Made by a program: the position numbers and the translations under genes. 39,647 bases of DNA. Origin: an uncultured Bacteroidales bacterium (GTDB lineage Bacteria; Bacteroidota; Bacteroidia; Bacteroidales; Bacteroidaceae). This document shows positions 17,799 to 25,407 of this stretch, one piece after another. The first letter of the stretch is position 1. Each line of letters starts with the position of its first letter. The stretch is from the NCBI GenBank assembly GCA_902791295.1, contig CADAVI010000036.1, positions 1 through 39,647 on the forward strand, read 5' to 3'. Below the pieces are notes generated by a model. That model had not been told where the DNA came from and did not search any database. It saw nothing but the letters and a program-made list of their open reading frames with translations.

Positions 17799-18821
17799 AT
17801 GAATCCTACTCTTTCCATCGTCATGCCCGTCTTCAACCACACAGAGGATTTGAAGATTATGCTCGACTCCGTTTTGGATAACTCCTACCAGGATTGGGAG
17901 TTGCTGGCTGTGGATGACGGCTCCGATGATGAGACGAAAGACGTCTTGAAAACATCTGCCGCCCGAGACGGGAGAATTCACTTCATTGAACGGAATCGGG
18001 AACCTAAAGGAGCACAGACTTGCCGCAACATCGGTCTTGAACAGGCCCGCGGAGAATATCTCGTGTTTTTCGATTCCGACGACTACATCGCCCCGCATTG
18101 TCTGGAGCAGCGTGTGAAAGCGCTGAGCGAACATCCGGAGTTGGATTTCATGGTGTTTCGCAGCGGCACCTACTGCGACGATGCATTTCATGGCGAGCCC
18201 AACAAACTCAACTACGGATATCCTGTCTTTAAGGACGACATCGATGCTTTTTGTGCCCGTACTCTGCCCTTCATCGTGTGGAACAACATCTACCGACGCT
18301 CATCGCTCATAAAGCACAACCTGCGTTGGGACACTAATTTGTTGTCACTTCAAGACGCACAGTTCAATCTGGAATGTCTTTTGAAGGAGCTGCGTTACGA
18401 CTACTCCGCCCTTCCGCCCGACTACGGCTACCGCACCGCCAGCACGGGCTCCGTTTCCAAACAGATACTCTCCCAAGCCCACTATGAAAGCAATCTCTAT
18501 GCCACAAAACGCTTCTACACACTCGTTCAGGCTCACCACGGACATCGCTATGACCACGCACTTTATCTCGGCGCAATGTTTCTTTATGTCAAAGTCTCCC
18601 GCACCGGATTCCATAAAGATTTCTGCCAACGTCTCGCTTCTACGGTACGTCAGTTCTCCCCATTATGGGGCACATTGCTTGTCTGGCAGGTATGTCTCAC
18701 CAATCTGCTAAGCAAAATCATGCCGCTCACTCCGGCCCGCCGTCTGCCCATTCTCAATTATCTGCTGTGGTACCGCCGTATGGAGTGTTATATGGTTACC
18801 CAACAAAAGAAACTTTTATGA
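17799..18821 (+). CDS. Glycosyltransferase family 2 (GT-A)
   Basis: The 340-residue enzyme has a classic GT2 N-terminal domain. LSIVMPVFNHTEDLKIMLDS (residues 5-24) forms the nucleotide-binding start, VDDGSDDET follows at about 46-54, and the metal-binding DXD-type motif is FFDSDDYI (about 89-96). The C-terminal third has no clear membrane helix except a weakly hydrophobic stretch. The sugar it transfers cannot be told. Base composition is back to that of the flanking genome, so the AT-rich part ends about here. Its stop overlaps the next start (ATGA at 18818-18821). Confidence 0.9.
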   Translation: MNPTLSIVMPVFNHTEDLKIMLDSVLDNSYQDWELLAVDDGSDDETKDVLKTSAARDGRIHFIERNREPKGAQTCRNIGLEQARGEYLVFFDSDDYIAPHCLEQRVKALSEHPELDFMVFRSGTYCDDAFHGEPNKLNYGYPVFKDDIDAFCARTLPFIVWNNIYRRSSLIKHNLRWDTNLLSLQDAQFNLECLLKELRYDYSALPPDYGYRTASTGSVSKQILSQAHYESNLYATKRFYTLVQAHHGHRYDHALYLGAMFLYVKVSRTGFHKDFCQRLASTVRQFSPLWGTLLVWQVCLTNLLSKIMPLTPARRLPILNYLLWYRRMECYMVTQQKKLL

Positions 18822-19714
18822 AGCGTGTTTCCATTATCATAGTCACCTACAACTCCGAAAAGGACATCTACGACTGCGTGGACTCTATCCGGAGTCATGC
18901 AGACATCCCGAAGGAGGACATTGAACTCATCATCGTCGATAACTGCAGCCGTGAGCCCGAACCCATGTTCGCGCGCCTCAGACAGCAGTGGGGCGAAGAC
19001 ATCGTCCTCATTGAGAACACACAAAACGGCGGCTACGGACAGGGCAACAACGTCGGCATCCGTCGCGCCACCGCCCCCGTCATCCTCATCATGAACCCCG
19101 ATGTGCGGCTCATGGACCCCTTCTTTGCACGACCTTTGAAGGCCTTTGAGGAAGATTCCGGCCTGATTATGTACGGCATGAAGCAGATGTACACGGAGAC
19201 GTTGCCCAGCAGAAACTCCTTTTGGTTCACCACCATGATGAACGGCTACCTGCGCACCCTGCTCACAGGACTCTGCACCCGCATGGATTGGTATCTGCCG
19301 CGGTGGATGTACATCTCCGGCTCCTGCTTCTTCGTGCGCAAGTCTATGTTTGAAGCTGTCGGACTCTTCGATGAGGAGGTTTTCATGTACGGCGAGGAGG
19401 ATGACATACACTACCGCCTCATGCAGCGCTTCGGTCTCGGATTCCGCTATGACAAATCCATACGCTACATCCACCTGATGCTCGGACGTCAGCCTGACAT
19501 CCGCTATGAGGAAAAACTTCTCGACGTGGATTTATACCACCACAAGAAGAAAGGACGCCCCGCCATAAAGACCTTGACCACCTATCTGCAAATCAACACA
19601 ACCCTGCTGGCCAGAGGCTATCTCATGAAACTCTTCGGCAAATGCGACCACGACAACTTCGCCATGCTGAAGGCTTTCCGTCAAGTCATCAAATCCAAAC
19701 TCAAAAAAAGCTAG
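18818..19714 (+). CDS. Glycosyltransferase family 2, rhamnosyltransferase-like
   Basis: I start it at 18818 (ATGA overlap with the previous gene), giving 298 residues beginning KRVSIIIVTYNSEKDIYDCV. An in-frame ATG at 18665 would add 51 residues that only read the previous gene in another frame. VDNCSREP and GGYGQGNNVGI, then LIMNPDVRLMDP (the DXD-equivalent NPDV), and GLFDEEVFMYGEEDDIHYRL are the landmarks of the WbbL/RfbF-like GT2 subgroup, many of which transfer rhamnose to a lipid-linked sugar. The sugar specificity is inference. The next gene follows after 3 bases. Confidence 0.88.
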   Translation: MKRVSIIIVTYNSEKDIYDCVDSIRSHADIPKEDIELIIVDNCSREPEPMFARLRQQWGEDIVLIENTQNGGYGQGNNVGIRRATAPVILIMNPDVRLMDPFFARPLKAFEEDSGLIMYGMKQMYTETLPSRNSFWFTTMMNGYLRTLLTGLCTRMDWYLPRWMYISGSCFFVRKSMFEAVGLFDEEVFMYGEEDDIHYRLMQRFGLGFRYDKSIRYIHLMLGRQPDIRYEEKLLDVDLYHHKKKGRPAIKTLTTYLQINTTLLARGYLMKLFGKCDHDNFAMLKAFRQVIKSKLKKS

Positions 19715-19717
19715 ACC

Positions 19718-20500
19718 ATGAACATTGACGTGCTCATTTCCTGCATGCATCAGACAGACCTGTCCATCGCGGAGCGCAGCGGCTTGAAAGGCGGTGCGGT
19801 CATCATCAACCAATGCGACCGAGACGGCATGAAAGAGAAACTCATCAACGGCTGTTCTGTCCACATGTATTCCACCACTAGTCGCGGTCTCTCACGCAGC
19901 CGCAACATGGCTATAGAGCACTCCCATGCCGACATCTGCCTTATCTCTGACGACGACGAGATATACGCAGAAGGATATGAAGAAAAGCTGGTCAAAGCCT
20001 TTACCGAATACCCCGAAGCAGATGTCATACTGTTTCAAGTCAAAAACGACATCGGAAAGACGTTCTCTCCCACCCCGTTTAAGGTAGGCTACCTGCGTGC
20101 ATTGACATTTGCGAGCTGGCAAATCGCTTTCCGCCGCGAAAGCATCGTGAAGGCCGGCATCCGATTTGATGTGGAAATGGGTTCCGGCACCGGCCACGGC
20201 AGCAACGAAGAGACGAAGTTCCTCTACGATTGTCTGCGGAAAGGACTCAAGCTGCAATATGTCCCTGTAGAGATTGCCCAACTCGTCCCCGGAAGCGAAT
20301 CCCAATGGTTTAAGGGATTTGATTCAAAATATTTTCTGAACAGAGGCTGGTCCACGGCGCGCTACATGGGAAAATTCTTCGGCGCTCTTTATGTCACTTA
20401 TTTCGCAATTAGGAAATTCCCGCTGTATCGTAAAGACTGCTCCATGTTCAGAGCCTGGACAAACATGCTTAAAGGCATCTTCTGCAATCCTTATCAATAG
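19718..20500 (+). CDS. Glycosyltransferase, GT-A fold (GT2-like)
   Basis: The 260-residue protein lacks the standard 'SIIIPTYN' opening and instead starts NIDVLISCMHQTDLSIAERS. It carries STTSRGLSRSRNMAIEHSHA followed by ICLISDDDEIY, which corresponds to the GT-A donor site with its DXD motif. Later features are a GSNEETKFLYDCLRKG helix, where the acidic pair is probably the catalytic base region, and an aromatic C-terminus. It is a diverged member of the family; donor and acceptor are unknown. It lies 3 bases after the previous glycosyltransferase gene. Confidence 0.8.
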   Translation: MNIDVLISCMHQTDLSIAERSGLKGGAVIINQCDRDGMKEKLINGCSVHMYSTTSRGLSRSRNMAIEHSHADICLISDDDEIYAEGYEEKLVKAFTEYPEADVILFQVKNDIGKTFSPTPFKVGYLRALTFASWQIAFRRESIVKAGIRFDVEMGSGTGHGSNEETKFLYDCLRKGLKLQYVPVEIAQLVPGSESQWFKGFDSKYFLNRGWSTARYMGKFFGALYVTYFAIRKFPLYRKDCSMFRAWTNMLKGIFCNPYQ

Positions 20501-20504
20501 ATAT

Positions 20505-21308
20505 ATGACGACCATACGACGAATTTTGTCTATCTTGACTTGCATCTCTATTGTCATTGTGACGTATGCTCGCAACGACAAGCAATACCGTTTGCTGTGG
20601 GAGGACAGTTTCAGTGGGAGTCAACTCAACAGCGAGAACTGGGACAAGCTCTATCGCACCGGATGGGGCACATGGGGCGCGTATATCTCCAAAAGCGATT
20701 CGGTTTATGAACAGAAAAAGGGTGTGCTCCGACTCTACGGGAAAGAGAACAGAGGCATCGAGCCTTCCGACACGGCCCGCTTCCTTTGCGGCGGCATCAC
20801 CACACGTCACAAAAGGTCAATCACCTACGGGAAGATTGAGGTGAGATTGAGACTGAAGGGCGCACAAGGCACATGGCCTGCTGTATGGCTGATGCCTGTG
20901 GATTATAAACACTGGCAATACCCCCACAGGGCAGAGATTGACATCTTGGAATATATCCATCGTAACGACTTCGTCTATCAGACCGTACATACACACTACA
21001 CCGACAGCCTCCGCCAAACCGACAATCCGCCGCGACAGGCCAAACCGCGTATAAAATACGAAAAATACAATGTCTATGCTTTGGAAATCCTTCCCACAGA
21101 ATTGATTTTCAGCATCAACGGCAAAGAGACATTCCGATACCCGAAGTTGAAAGATGCTCCGGAGGGACAATATCCTTTCGGAGTTGAGTCCTACCTGATG
21201 ATTGATATGCAGATTGGCGGCAATTGGGTGGGAAACACAATAGACACTGCTCAGTTCCCTGTCTATATTGATATTGACTGGGTAAAATTCTATGAACTGA
21301 AAAAATGA
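20505..21308 (+). CDS. Exported GH16 endo-glycanase
   Basis: From the ATG at 20505 the protein is 267 residues with a signal peptide or anchor (TTIRRILSILTCISIVIVTY). An earlier in-frame start at 20391 lies inside the previous gene and would bury the signal. The GH16 active site is unmistakable: AEIDILEYIH holds the E-x-D-x-x-E triad (nucleophile first Glu, acid/base last Glu). WGTWGAYISKS, TWPAVWLMP and the C-terminal YIDIDWVKFYEL strands complete the jelly roll. Family members cut beta-1,3/1,4-glucans, agars or other beta-galactans and some are transglycosylases. Its place inside the biosynthetic operon suggests trimming or release of the polymer made here. The stop overlaps the next start (ATGA). 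Confidence 0.9.
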   Translation: MTTIRRILSILTCISIVIVTYARNDKQYRLLWEDSFSGSQLNSENWDKLYRTGWGTWGAYISKSDSVYEQKKGVLRLYGKENRGIEPSDTARFLCGGITTRHKRSITYGKIEVRLRLKGAQGTWPAVWLMPVDYKHWQYPHRAEIDILEYIHRNDFVYQTVHTHYTDSLRQTDNPPRQAKPRIKYEKYNVYALEILPTELIFSINGKETFRYPKLKDAPEGQYPFGVESYLMIDMQIGGNWVGNTIDTAQFPVYIDIDWVKFYELKK

Positions 21309-22249
21309 TGGTTACATCCAGAATATACAACGTTCTCACCTCCAACAAGCTCTTCTTTTCAGGAGTGGCCATCGTCGGCATACTCCTTTCCCACTTTATC
21401 GGAGTAGATAAAGGACACCCCTTCTGGGCGATATTCTATCCCGGGTTTGTCGGGGTGGACATCTTCCTCTTCTACAGCGGTTACGGCCTGTGCCGGTCGC
21501 TGGAGAACAACACACTGAAAACGTTCTACACGCGCCGTCTCAAGCGCATCTATCCCATGCTGGTGCTCTTCACCGTGCTTTCGTATCTGGTGCTCTTCAC
21601 CTTGCGACACGAAAGATTCACCTTCTCGGATGTGCTCTGCAATCTGACCACGCTGAATTTCTGGAATATCGGCGGTTTTCGCTTTGAGTGGTATCTCAGC
21701 TTCATCCTCTATCTCTATCTGCTCTTTCCCCTGCTCTACCGCTTTGTCCGAAGATGTGGCATCGCCTCCGTCATCATCTCGTTTTTCCTGCTTTTCGCCT
21801 TCCTGTTTTTCCATCGGGAGGGATGGTTTTACCAGTGTGCATTTTCCCGAATTCCGATCTTTCTGCTCGGCATCCTGTGCTATCAGCGCAACACGCCCGA
21901 GACCTATGAAAAGGGCTTGTATGTCTTTCTGCCGGCGTTTCTGCTGATAGGGGCATTTTTCTGCATGGGTTTTGTGCAGAAGTTTGAATTGGTCTATATG
22001 TCCGCTCCATTCCTGCTTTGGGCTCTGGAATGGATTTGCCGTCGCTCCATAGAACAACGCAATATTGCTTTTCGCACCTTCTGCTTTCTGGGGCAATACT
22101 CCCTTGAAATATATGTTGCCAATATGCTCATCTTGCAAATCATTCCTTTCATACACATACCCTGCCCTGTAGCAGTGACTTACTTTACATCTCATATCCT
22201 CATAGCCTCCGCATTGGCAGGCGCCAACCGTCTATTCAAAAAACTATGA
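21305..22249 (+). CDS. Membrane acyltransferase family 3 (second copy)
   Basis: The 314-residue protein has about ten membrane helices. VAIVGILLSHFIG near residues 21-33 holds the conserved His. It is followed by GFVGVDIFLFYSGYGL and a YTRRLKRIYPMLV segment, which are the landmarks of acyltransferase 3 (OafA-like) proteins: 'FxSGxxL' followed by 'R-x-x-R-I-x-P'. It probably adds an acetyl or other acyl group to a sugar. It is GC-richer than the first copy at 15595 and differs in sequence, so it is not a recent duplication. It overlaps both neighbours by 4 bp. Confidence 0.87.
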   Translation: MMVTSRIYNVLTSNKLFFSGVAIVGILLSHFIGVDKGHPFWAIFYPGFVGVDIFLFYSGYGLCRSLENNTLKTFYTRRLKRIYPMLVLFTVLSYLVLFTLRHERFTFSDVLCNLTTLNFWNIGGFRFEWYLSFILYLYLLFPLLYRFVRRCGIASVIISFFLLFAFLFFHREGWFYQCAFSRIPIFLLGILCYQRNTPETYEKGLYVFLPAFLLIGAFFCMGFVQKFELVYMSAPFLLWALEWICRRSIEQRNIAFRTFCFLGQYSLEIYVANMLILQIIPFIHIPCPVAVTYFTSHILIASALAGANRLFKKL

Positions 22250-23412
22250 ACATCTGCATACTCACACCGCGCTTTCCCTATCCGCAATTTGGCGGAGACG
22301 CACTGCGCATCAACGAAATAGCCCGTCACCTCAAGCGTCGGGGCCACACGCTCACACTGGTGTCGCTCTCCGACGACGCCAACCCTCCCGTCAATCAGGC
22401 CAAGGCTCTGTACGACAAGGTCTATTTCGTCAAGCGCAACAAACTGATGTCGCTCCTCGTCGGCGCCGTCAATTTTCTTTTGGGCAAACCCATCCAATGC
22501 GGCTACTACTCGTCCGGCGCCTATCGCAAACTCTTCAGGAAAGTGGTGCAGACGGAGAAGCCAGACCTCTACGTCTCCCACCTGCTACGCATGGTGCCCT
22601 ATCTCAGCGAGTTGCATCTGGAAGATAGGTCCGTTATCGAAATGACCGACGCTCTCTCAAAGACCTATCTGCTCTCCTCTAATGCCAAAGGCGTCGGCCT
22701 GCTGAAATACGTATATCTCCTAGAGCAACGGCTCATCGCCAAATACGAACTCGAAGTCACACGCCGTTTCCCCAAAGTGGTGCTCGTGTCGCAGAGCGAC
22801 ATCGACTATCTTCGGGAAAAGCTGCCACAGGAAAGCGCCTCCCTCACGCTGAACAGCAACGGCGTAGGATATATCGAAAACATCTCCACAGCCTACGATG
22901 CCGACAAAATCTGCTTCATGGGCAACATGCGCTCCATGCAGAATCAGGACGCCGCCATATATTTGGCCAACGAGATATTCCCGCTGATTAAACAGAAGCG
23001 TCCCACGGCAAAATTCTATATTGTCGGTTCACTGCCGCCTGCCAACATACAGGCCCTGGCCTCTGACGACATCATCATCACCGGGTTTGTGGACGACCTT
23101 GAAGGGTTTCTTCAGGATGCCTGCCTTCTGGTCGCACCCATAAGAGTTGCCGCAGGAATACAAAACAAAGTGCTCGTCGGTATGGGCTGCGGAGTGCCTG
23201 TGGTCTTAACCTCTCTCATATCGCATGCCATTCCGGAACTCGCCGACGGGACGAACTGCTTCATCCGTGACGGCGAACAGGCATTTGCCGATGCCTGCGT
23301 GAAACTCATGCGCGAGCCCGCACTGAGGAACGACATGGGCCACAAGGGCTACGACATGGTGGTGCGCCATTATTCTTGGGAAGAGAAACTAAAAGGCTAC
23401 GAAACGCTCTAA
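22246..23412 (+). CDS. Glycosyltransferase family 4 (GT-B)
   Basis: The 388-residue enzyme has the GT-B two-domain build. The N-terminus is NICILTPRFPYPQFGGDALR with the Gly pair that binds the acceptor side. The C-terminal donor domain includes ICFMGNMRSMQNQDAAIYLA (about 223-242), IIITGFVDDLEGFLQDACLL and VAPIRVAAGIQNKVLVGMGC (about 295-314); the E-x(7)-E motif of many GT4 enzymes is not obvious here. The family uses nucleotide sugars with retention of configuration. It is the last gene of the operon; no clear terminator hairpin was found directly after it. Confidence 0.88.
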   Translation: MNICILTPRFPYPQFGGDALRINEIARHLKRRGHTLTLVSLSDDANPPVNQAKALYDKVYFVKRNKLMSLLVGAVNFLLGKPIQCGYYSSGAYRKLFRKVVQTEKPDLYVSHLLRMVPYLSELHLEDRSVIEMTDALSKTYLLSSNAKGVGLLKYVYLLEQRLIAKYELEVTRRFPKVVLVSQSDIDYLREKLPQESASLTLNSNGVGYIENISTAYDADKICFMGNMRSMQNQDAAIYLANEIFPLIKQKRPTAKFYIVGSLPPANIQALASDDIIITGFVDDLEGFLQDACLLVAPIRVAAGIQNKVLVGMGCGVPVVLTSLISHAIPELADGTNCFIRDGEQAFADACVKLMREPALRNDMGHKGYDMVVRHYSWEEKLKGYETL

Positions 23413-23540
23413 AAATTTACAGCAACCGATGCAGCCGAGAAAAAAACACCGTACAGAAAAGACTTTCCAATATTTTTTTTCTAAACAATTGGAACCTTTA
23501 CCACTTTTTTGAATGCTGGTGAAAATATCTGGCCAAAAAC

Positions 23541-23572
23541 TTGCAAACTGGTGGGTTGATGTTGTATCTTTG
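23541..23572 (+). promoter_or_regulatory. Bacteroidetes-type promoter in the gene-free region
   Basis: TTGC (23541-23544) is followed after exactly 20 bases by TATCTTTG (23565-23572), a full match to TANNTTTG. This is the best -33/-7 pair in the window. No protein-coding gene lies downstream on this strand before 25357, so it would drive the structured, repeat-bearing region that follows. Confidence 0.6.
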
Positions 23573-23650
23573 CAATTGGAGGGAATGAGGCTCCTTTTCC
23601 CCATGTTTTGACGGGAAAAGGACTTGGAAGGAGAAAGGTGAGGAGGTTTT

Positions 23651-23739
23651 GCAGCGCCCGCTGCAAAATATTCGCACGCCCGCTGCAAGATATTAGCACG
23701 TTCGCTGCAAGATGTTGGCACGTCCGGTGCAAACCCTGT
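23651..23739 (+). repeat. Four tandem 22-bp units, type A
   Basis: Units begin at 23651 (23 bases), 23674, 23696 and 23718, each starting GCA and reading roughly GCACGyyCGCTGC then AAGATrTTr. Units two and three differ at few positions; the fourth diverges at its 3' end. Each holds a small dyad (GCA ... TGC). No spacers are present, so it is not a CRISPR array. Confidence 0.75.
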
Positions 23740-23801
23740 TGGCTCGGCTCACTGTTCCTGTTGGCTCACTTGGTTGTACCTGATGGCTCGGCTCGTTGTA
23801 C
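23736..23801 (+). repeat. Three tandem 22-bp units, type B
   Basis: Units at 23736-23757, 23758-23779 and 23780-23801 all start CTG(t/a)TGGCTC and end in GT(t/a)C. They keep the exact 22-base period of the type A units before them, and share a TGTTGGCnCG core with the last type A units, so both blocks probably came from one repeat. Confidence 0.7.
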
Positions 23802-23846
23802 CGACGCCGTATTGAGTCCCCTTTTTCGATCACTGATTGTTATGCC

Positions 23847-23873
23847 GGGAAGCATCGCGCTTCCCAGCTTTTT
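23847..23873 (+). terminator. Terminator-like hairpin
   Basis: GGGAAGC (23847-23853) and GCTTCCC (23859-23865) form a perfect 7-bp stem around ATCGC. AGC and then TTTTT (23869-23873) follow. It has the form of an intrinsic terminator on the plus strand and would end the candidate RNA begun at the 23565 promoter. Confidence 0.6.
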
Positions 23874-23918
23874 GATGTCGCTTGACGAGTTCTTTCGCAG
23901 AGCCTTCTCCCGCCTTTG

Positions 23919-24027
23919 GCACACTCTTCGCACGTATATGGCACACTCAAAGGGTGTACTTGGGTGTGCGAAGGGTGTACGAAGGGTATACGAAGTGCGT
24001 GTGAAGGGTGTACGAAGTGCGTGCGAA
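23919..24027. repeat. Ten 11-bp units, partly inverted
   Basis: Seven direct units of GGGTGTACGAA type start at 23952 (10 bases), 23962, 23973, 23984, 23995, 24006 and 24017. Three units before them (23919, 23930, 23941) run largely in the opposite sense (GCACACTCTTC type). The inverted parts pair: 23921-23933 with 23966-23978 (13 bp with one G-U), and inside it 23943-23948 with 23952-23957 around AAA. It lies just beyond the 3' end of the minus-strand WecA-like gene and could also act on that transcript. Confidence 0.7.
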
Positions 24028-24039
24028 AGGTCGCTGCCG

Positions 24040-24047
24040 TATCTTTG
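24040..24047 (+). promoter_or_regulatory. Promoter-like -7 box reading into the WecA-like gene's 3' end
   Basis: The bases read TATCTTTG, identical to the box at 23565. It follows the 11-bp repeats directly and points into the 3' end of the minus-strand WecA-like gene, so any transcript would be antisense. No -33 element is seen at the right spacing. Confidence 0.3.
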
Positions 24048-24069
24048 TGTCTGACTGTTCGGCACTGAC

Positions 24070-25221
24070 CTACTCCTCTTCGTCCTTCGCCCCCATGCGC
24101 AGCAGGACCGTCACCACAAAAGCGTAGATGGCAATGTCCACCGCCAGGATGACGGGCAGGAGGAAATGAGCCTGCCACAGCGCAAAGTTGATGCCGCAGA
24201 CCGAGAGGAAAAGCATCATGATGGCAGCCAGAGACCAGTGCATCGAGAGGCCCACGTTCATGAAAAGATGGTGGATGTGGGTGCGGTCTGGCGCAAAAAT
24301 GTTGTGCCCCGTGAGCCAGCGCTGCACGGCCACACGCGCCACGTCCAGCACGGGAATCAGCAGCAGCGTGACAGAGATGAGCATCTGCTCCTCGCCGCAG
24401 TTGACTGGGGCGATGGGGCGGTGCAGACTTTTGATGCTCACATAGGCGCACACATAGCCCAGGAAGAGGCTGCCGGCATCGCCCATGAAAATCTTGTAAC
24501 CGCCGGTGCGACCGAAGAAGTTGAACAGGAAGAACACCGCCAGCGATCCCACAATGGCGGCACAGAGCGACGCAATCATCAGAGCGTCGTTCACGGCAAA
24601 GACGTAGGTGTAGGCCGACAGTATCAGGATGCAGAGGCCGGAGGCCAAACCGTCGATGCCGTCGATGAGGTTGATGGCGTTGACAATCGTCATGATGAGC
24701 AACACCGTGAGCGGATAACCCACCCATAGAGGAATCTCGTGCAGGCCGAAAATGCCGTTGAGATCGCTAATCATCAGGCCGCACAGAGGCAGGAAGAGCG
24801 CCGTGACGGCCTGAATGATGAACTTGTGGACGGCCTTCATGCCGAAGCGGTCGTCGAAGATGCCAATCATATAGATAAGGAAAGCCCCCGAGGCCATCAG
24901 CAGCGTGGAGATGCTGACCGTGATGCCCTCTTGGGCCGTGTCGCCATAGGTGTAGAGCGCGGCGCTCAGGCCGATGATTGCCGCCGGCATGAACGCCATG
25001 CCGCCTAGGCGGGGCACGGGCGTCTTGTGCACCTTGCGCCCGTCGGGCAGATCGTAGAACTTAAAATACTGACAACCCTTAACAATCAAAGGCAGAGCCA
25101 CCAGCGTCACCGCTGCCGCCACGCCGAATGCCGTCACGAAGGCGATTAAAGCCTCGTTCCAATCAAAAGGCACCGAGGAGGGACTGCCGTAAAACAGAAG
25201 AAGGCGTTCGATGGCTATCAC
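24070..25221 (-). CDS. WecA/MraY-family undecaprenyl-phosphate sugar-1-phosphate transferase
   Basis: The 383-residue polytopic enzyme has about 10-11 membrane helices. It carries the polyprenyl-phosphate transferase motifs: PDGRKVHKTPVPRLGG (about 60-75), INLIDGIDGLASGL with its Asp residues, GDAGSLFLGY, and the cytoplasmic DRTHIHHLF loop typical of WecA-type rather than MraY enzymes. The reaction would be transfer of GlcNAc-1-P (or a related sugar) from a UDP-sugar to undecaprenyl phosphate, the first step of glycan synthesis. The start is GTG: no ATG lies upstream before a stop, and the next Met is near residue 75. A perfect 22-base palindrome sits 8 bases before the start. The C-terminus ends GAKDEEE. 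Confidence 0.9.
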   Translation of the reverse strand: MIAIERLLLFYGSPSSVPFDWNEALIAFVTAFGVAAAVTLVALPLIVKGCQYFKFYDLPDGRKVHKTPVPRLGGMAFMPAAIIGLSAALYTYGDTAQEGITVSISTLLMASGAFLIYMIGIFDDRFGMKAVHKFIIQAVTALFLPLCGLMISDLNGIFGLHEIPLWVGYPLTVLLIMTIVNAINLIDGIDGLASGLCILILSAYTYVFAVNDALMIASLCAAIVGSLAVFFLFNFFGRTGGYKIFMGDAGSLFLGYVCAYVSIKSLHRPIAPVNCGEEQMLISVTLLLIPVLDVARVAVQRWLTGHNIFAPDRTHIHHLFMNVGLSMHWSLAAIMMLFLSVCGINFALWQAHFLLPVILAVDIAIYAFVVTVLLRMGAKDEEE

Positions 25222-25228
25222 GTTGCGG

Positions 25229-25250
25229 GTTCTATTTGCACAAATAGAAC
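25229..25250. promoter_or_regulatory. Perfect palindrome before the WecA-like gene
   Basis: GTTCTATTTG (25229-25238) and CAAATAGAAC (25241-25250) are perfect inverted copies around a 2-base centre. The dyad lies 8-29 bases upstream of the minus-strand GTG start, where it could be a dimeric-repressor operator or, in RNA, a hairpin covering the ribosome entry site. Confidence 0.55.
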
Positions 25251-25407
25251 GAAAAGAAACGTTAACTTATTGCACAGAAATGCAAAAAAGTTTTAAGCAG
25301 GGGCACACAATAAAGGAGGGGGCTGCTACGTTCTCACTACAAACATACGTTGGCACGTGCGCACACCCGAAGAACTGCCCCTCCCCGACGGCTTCATCGC
25401 CGACGGC

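Larger units (their letters stand above)
23578..23873 (+). ncRNA. Candidate structured non-coding RNA with 22-bp repeats
   Basis: The transcript would begin about 6 bases after the promoter box and end at the terminator-like hairpin near 23873, about 295 bases. Features in order: a perfect 10-bp hairpin (23592-23601 with 23613-23622, TCCTTTTCCC/GGGAAAAGGA), and a perfect 9-bp hairpin with a 4-base loop (TTTTGCAGC at 23647-23655 with GCTGCAAAA at 23660-23668). Then come seven 22-bp units (23651-23801) and a 7-bp GC-rich hairpin followed by T5. The reading frame across it starts at TTG and looks like low-complexity Arg/Cys/Ser sequence. I match it to no known RNA family. The start and end are inferred, not measured. 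Confidence 0.45.

Noticed and set aside
18665-18817. Longer start for the rhamnosyltransferase-like gene
   Set aside because: The extra part only re-reads the previous glycosyltransferase gene in another frame, and the ATGA overlap at 18818 is typical of this operon.
23413-23540. Terminator after the GT4 gene
   Set aside because: There is a T-run near 23471-23480 but I found no stable hairpin directly before it.
23651-23801. CRISPR array
   Set aside because: The units are directly adjacent with no unique spacers, and no cas genes are in the window.
23608-24054. 148-codon plus-strand frame across the repeat region
   Set aside because: It starts at TTG, is made mostly of the repeat units, has Arg/Cys/Ser-biased low-complexity sequence, and crosses two hairpins and a terminator-like structure. 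A non-coding reading fits better.
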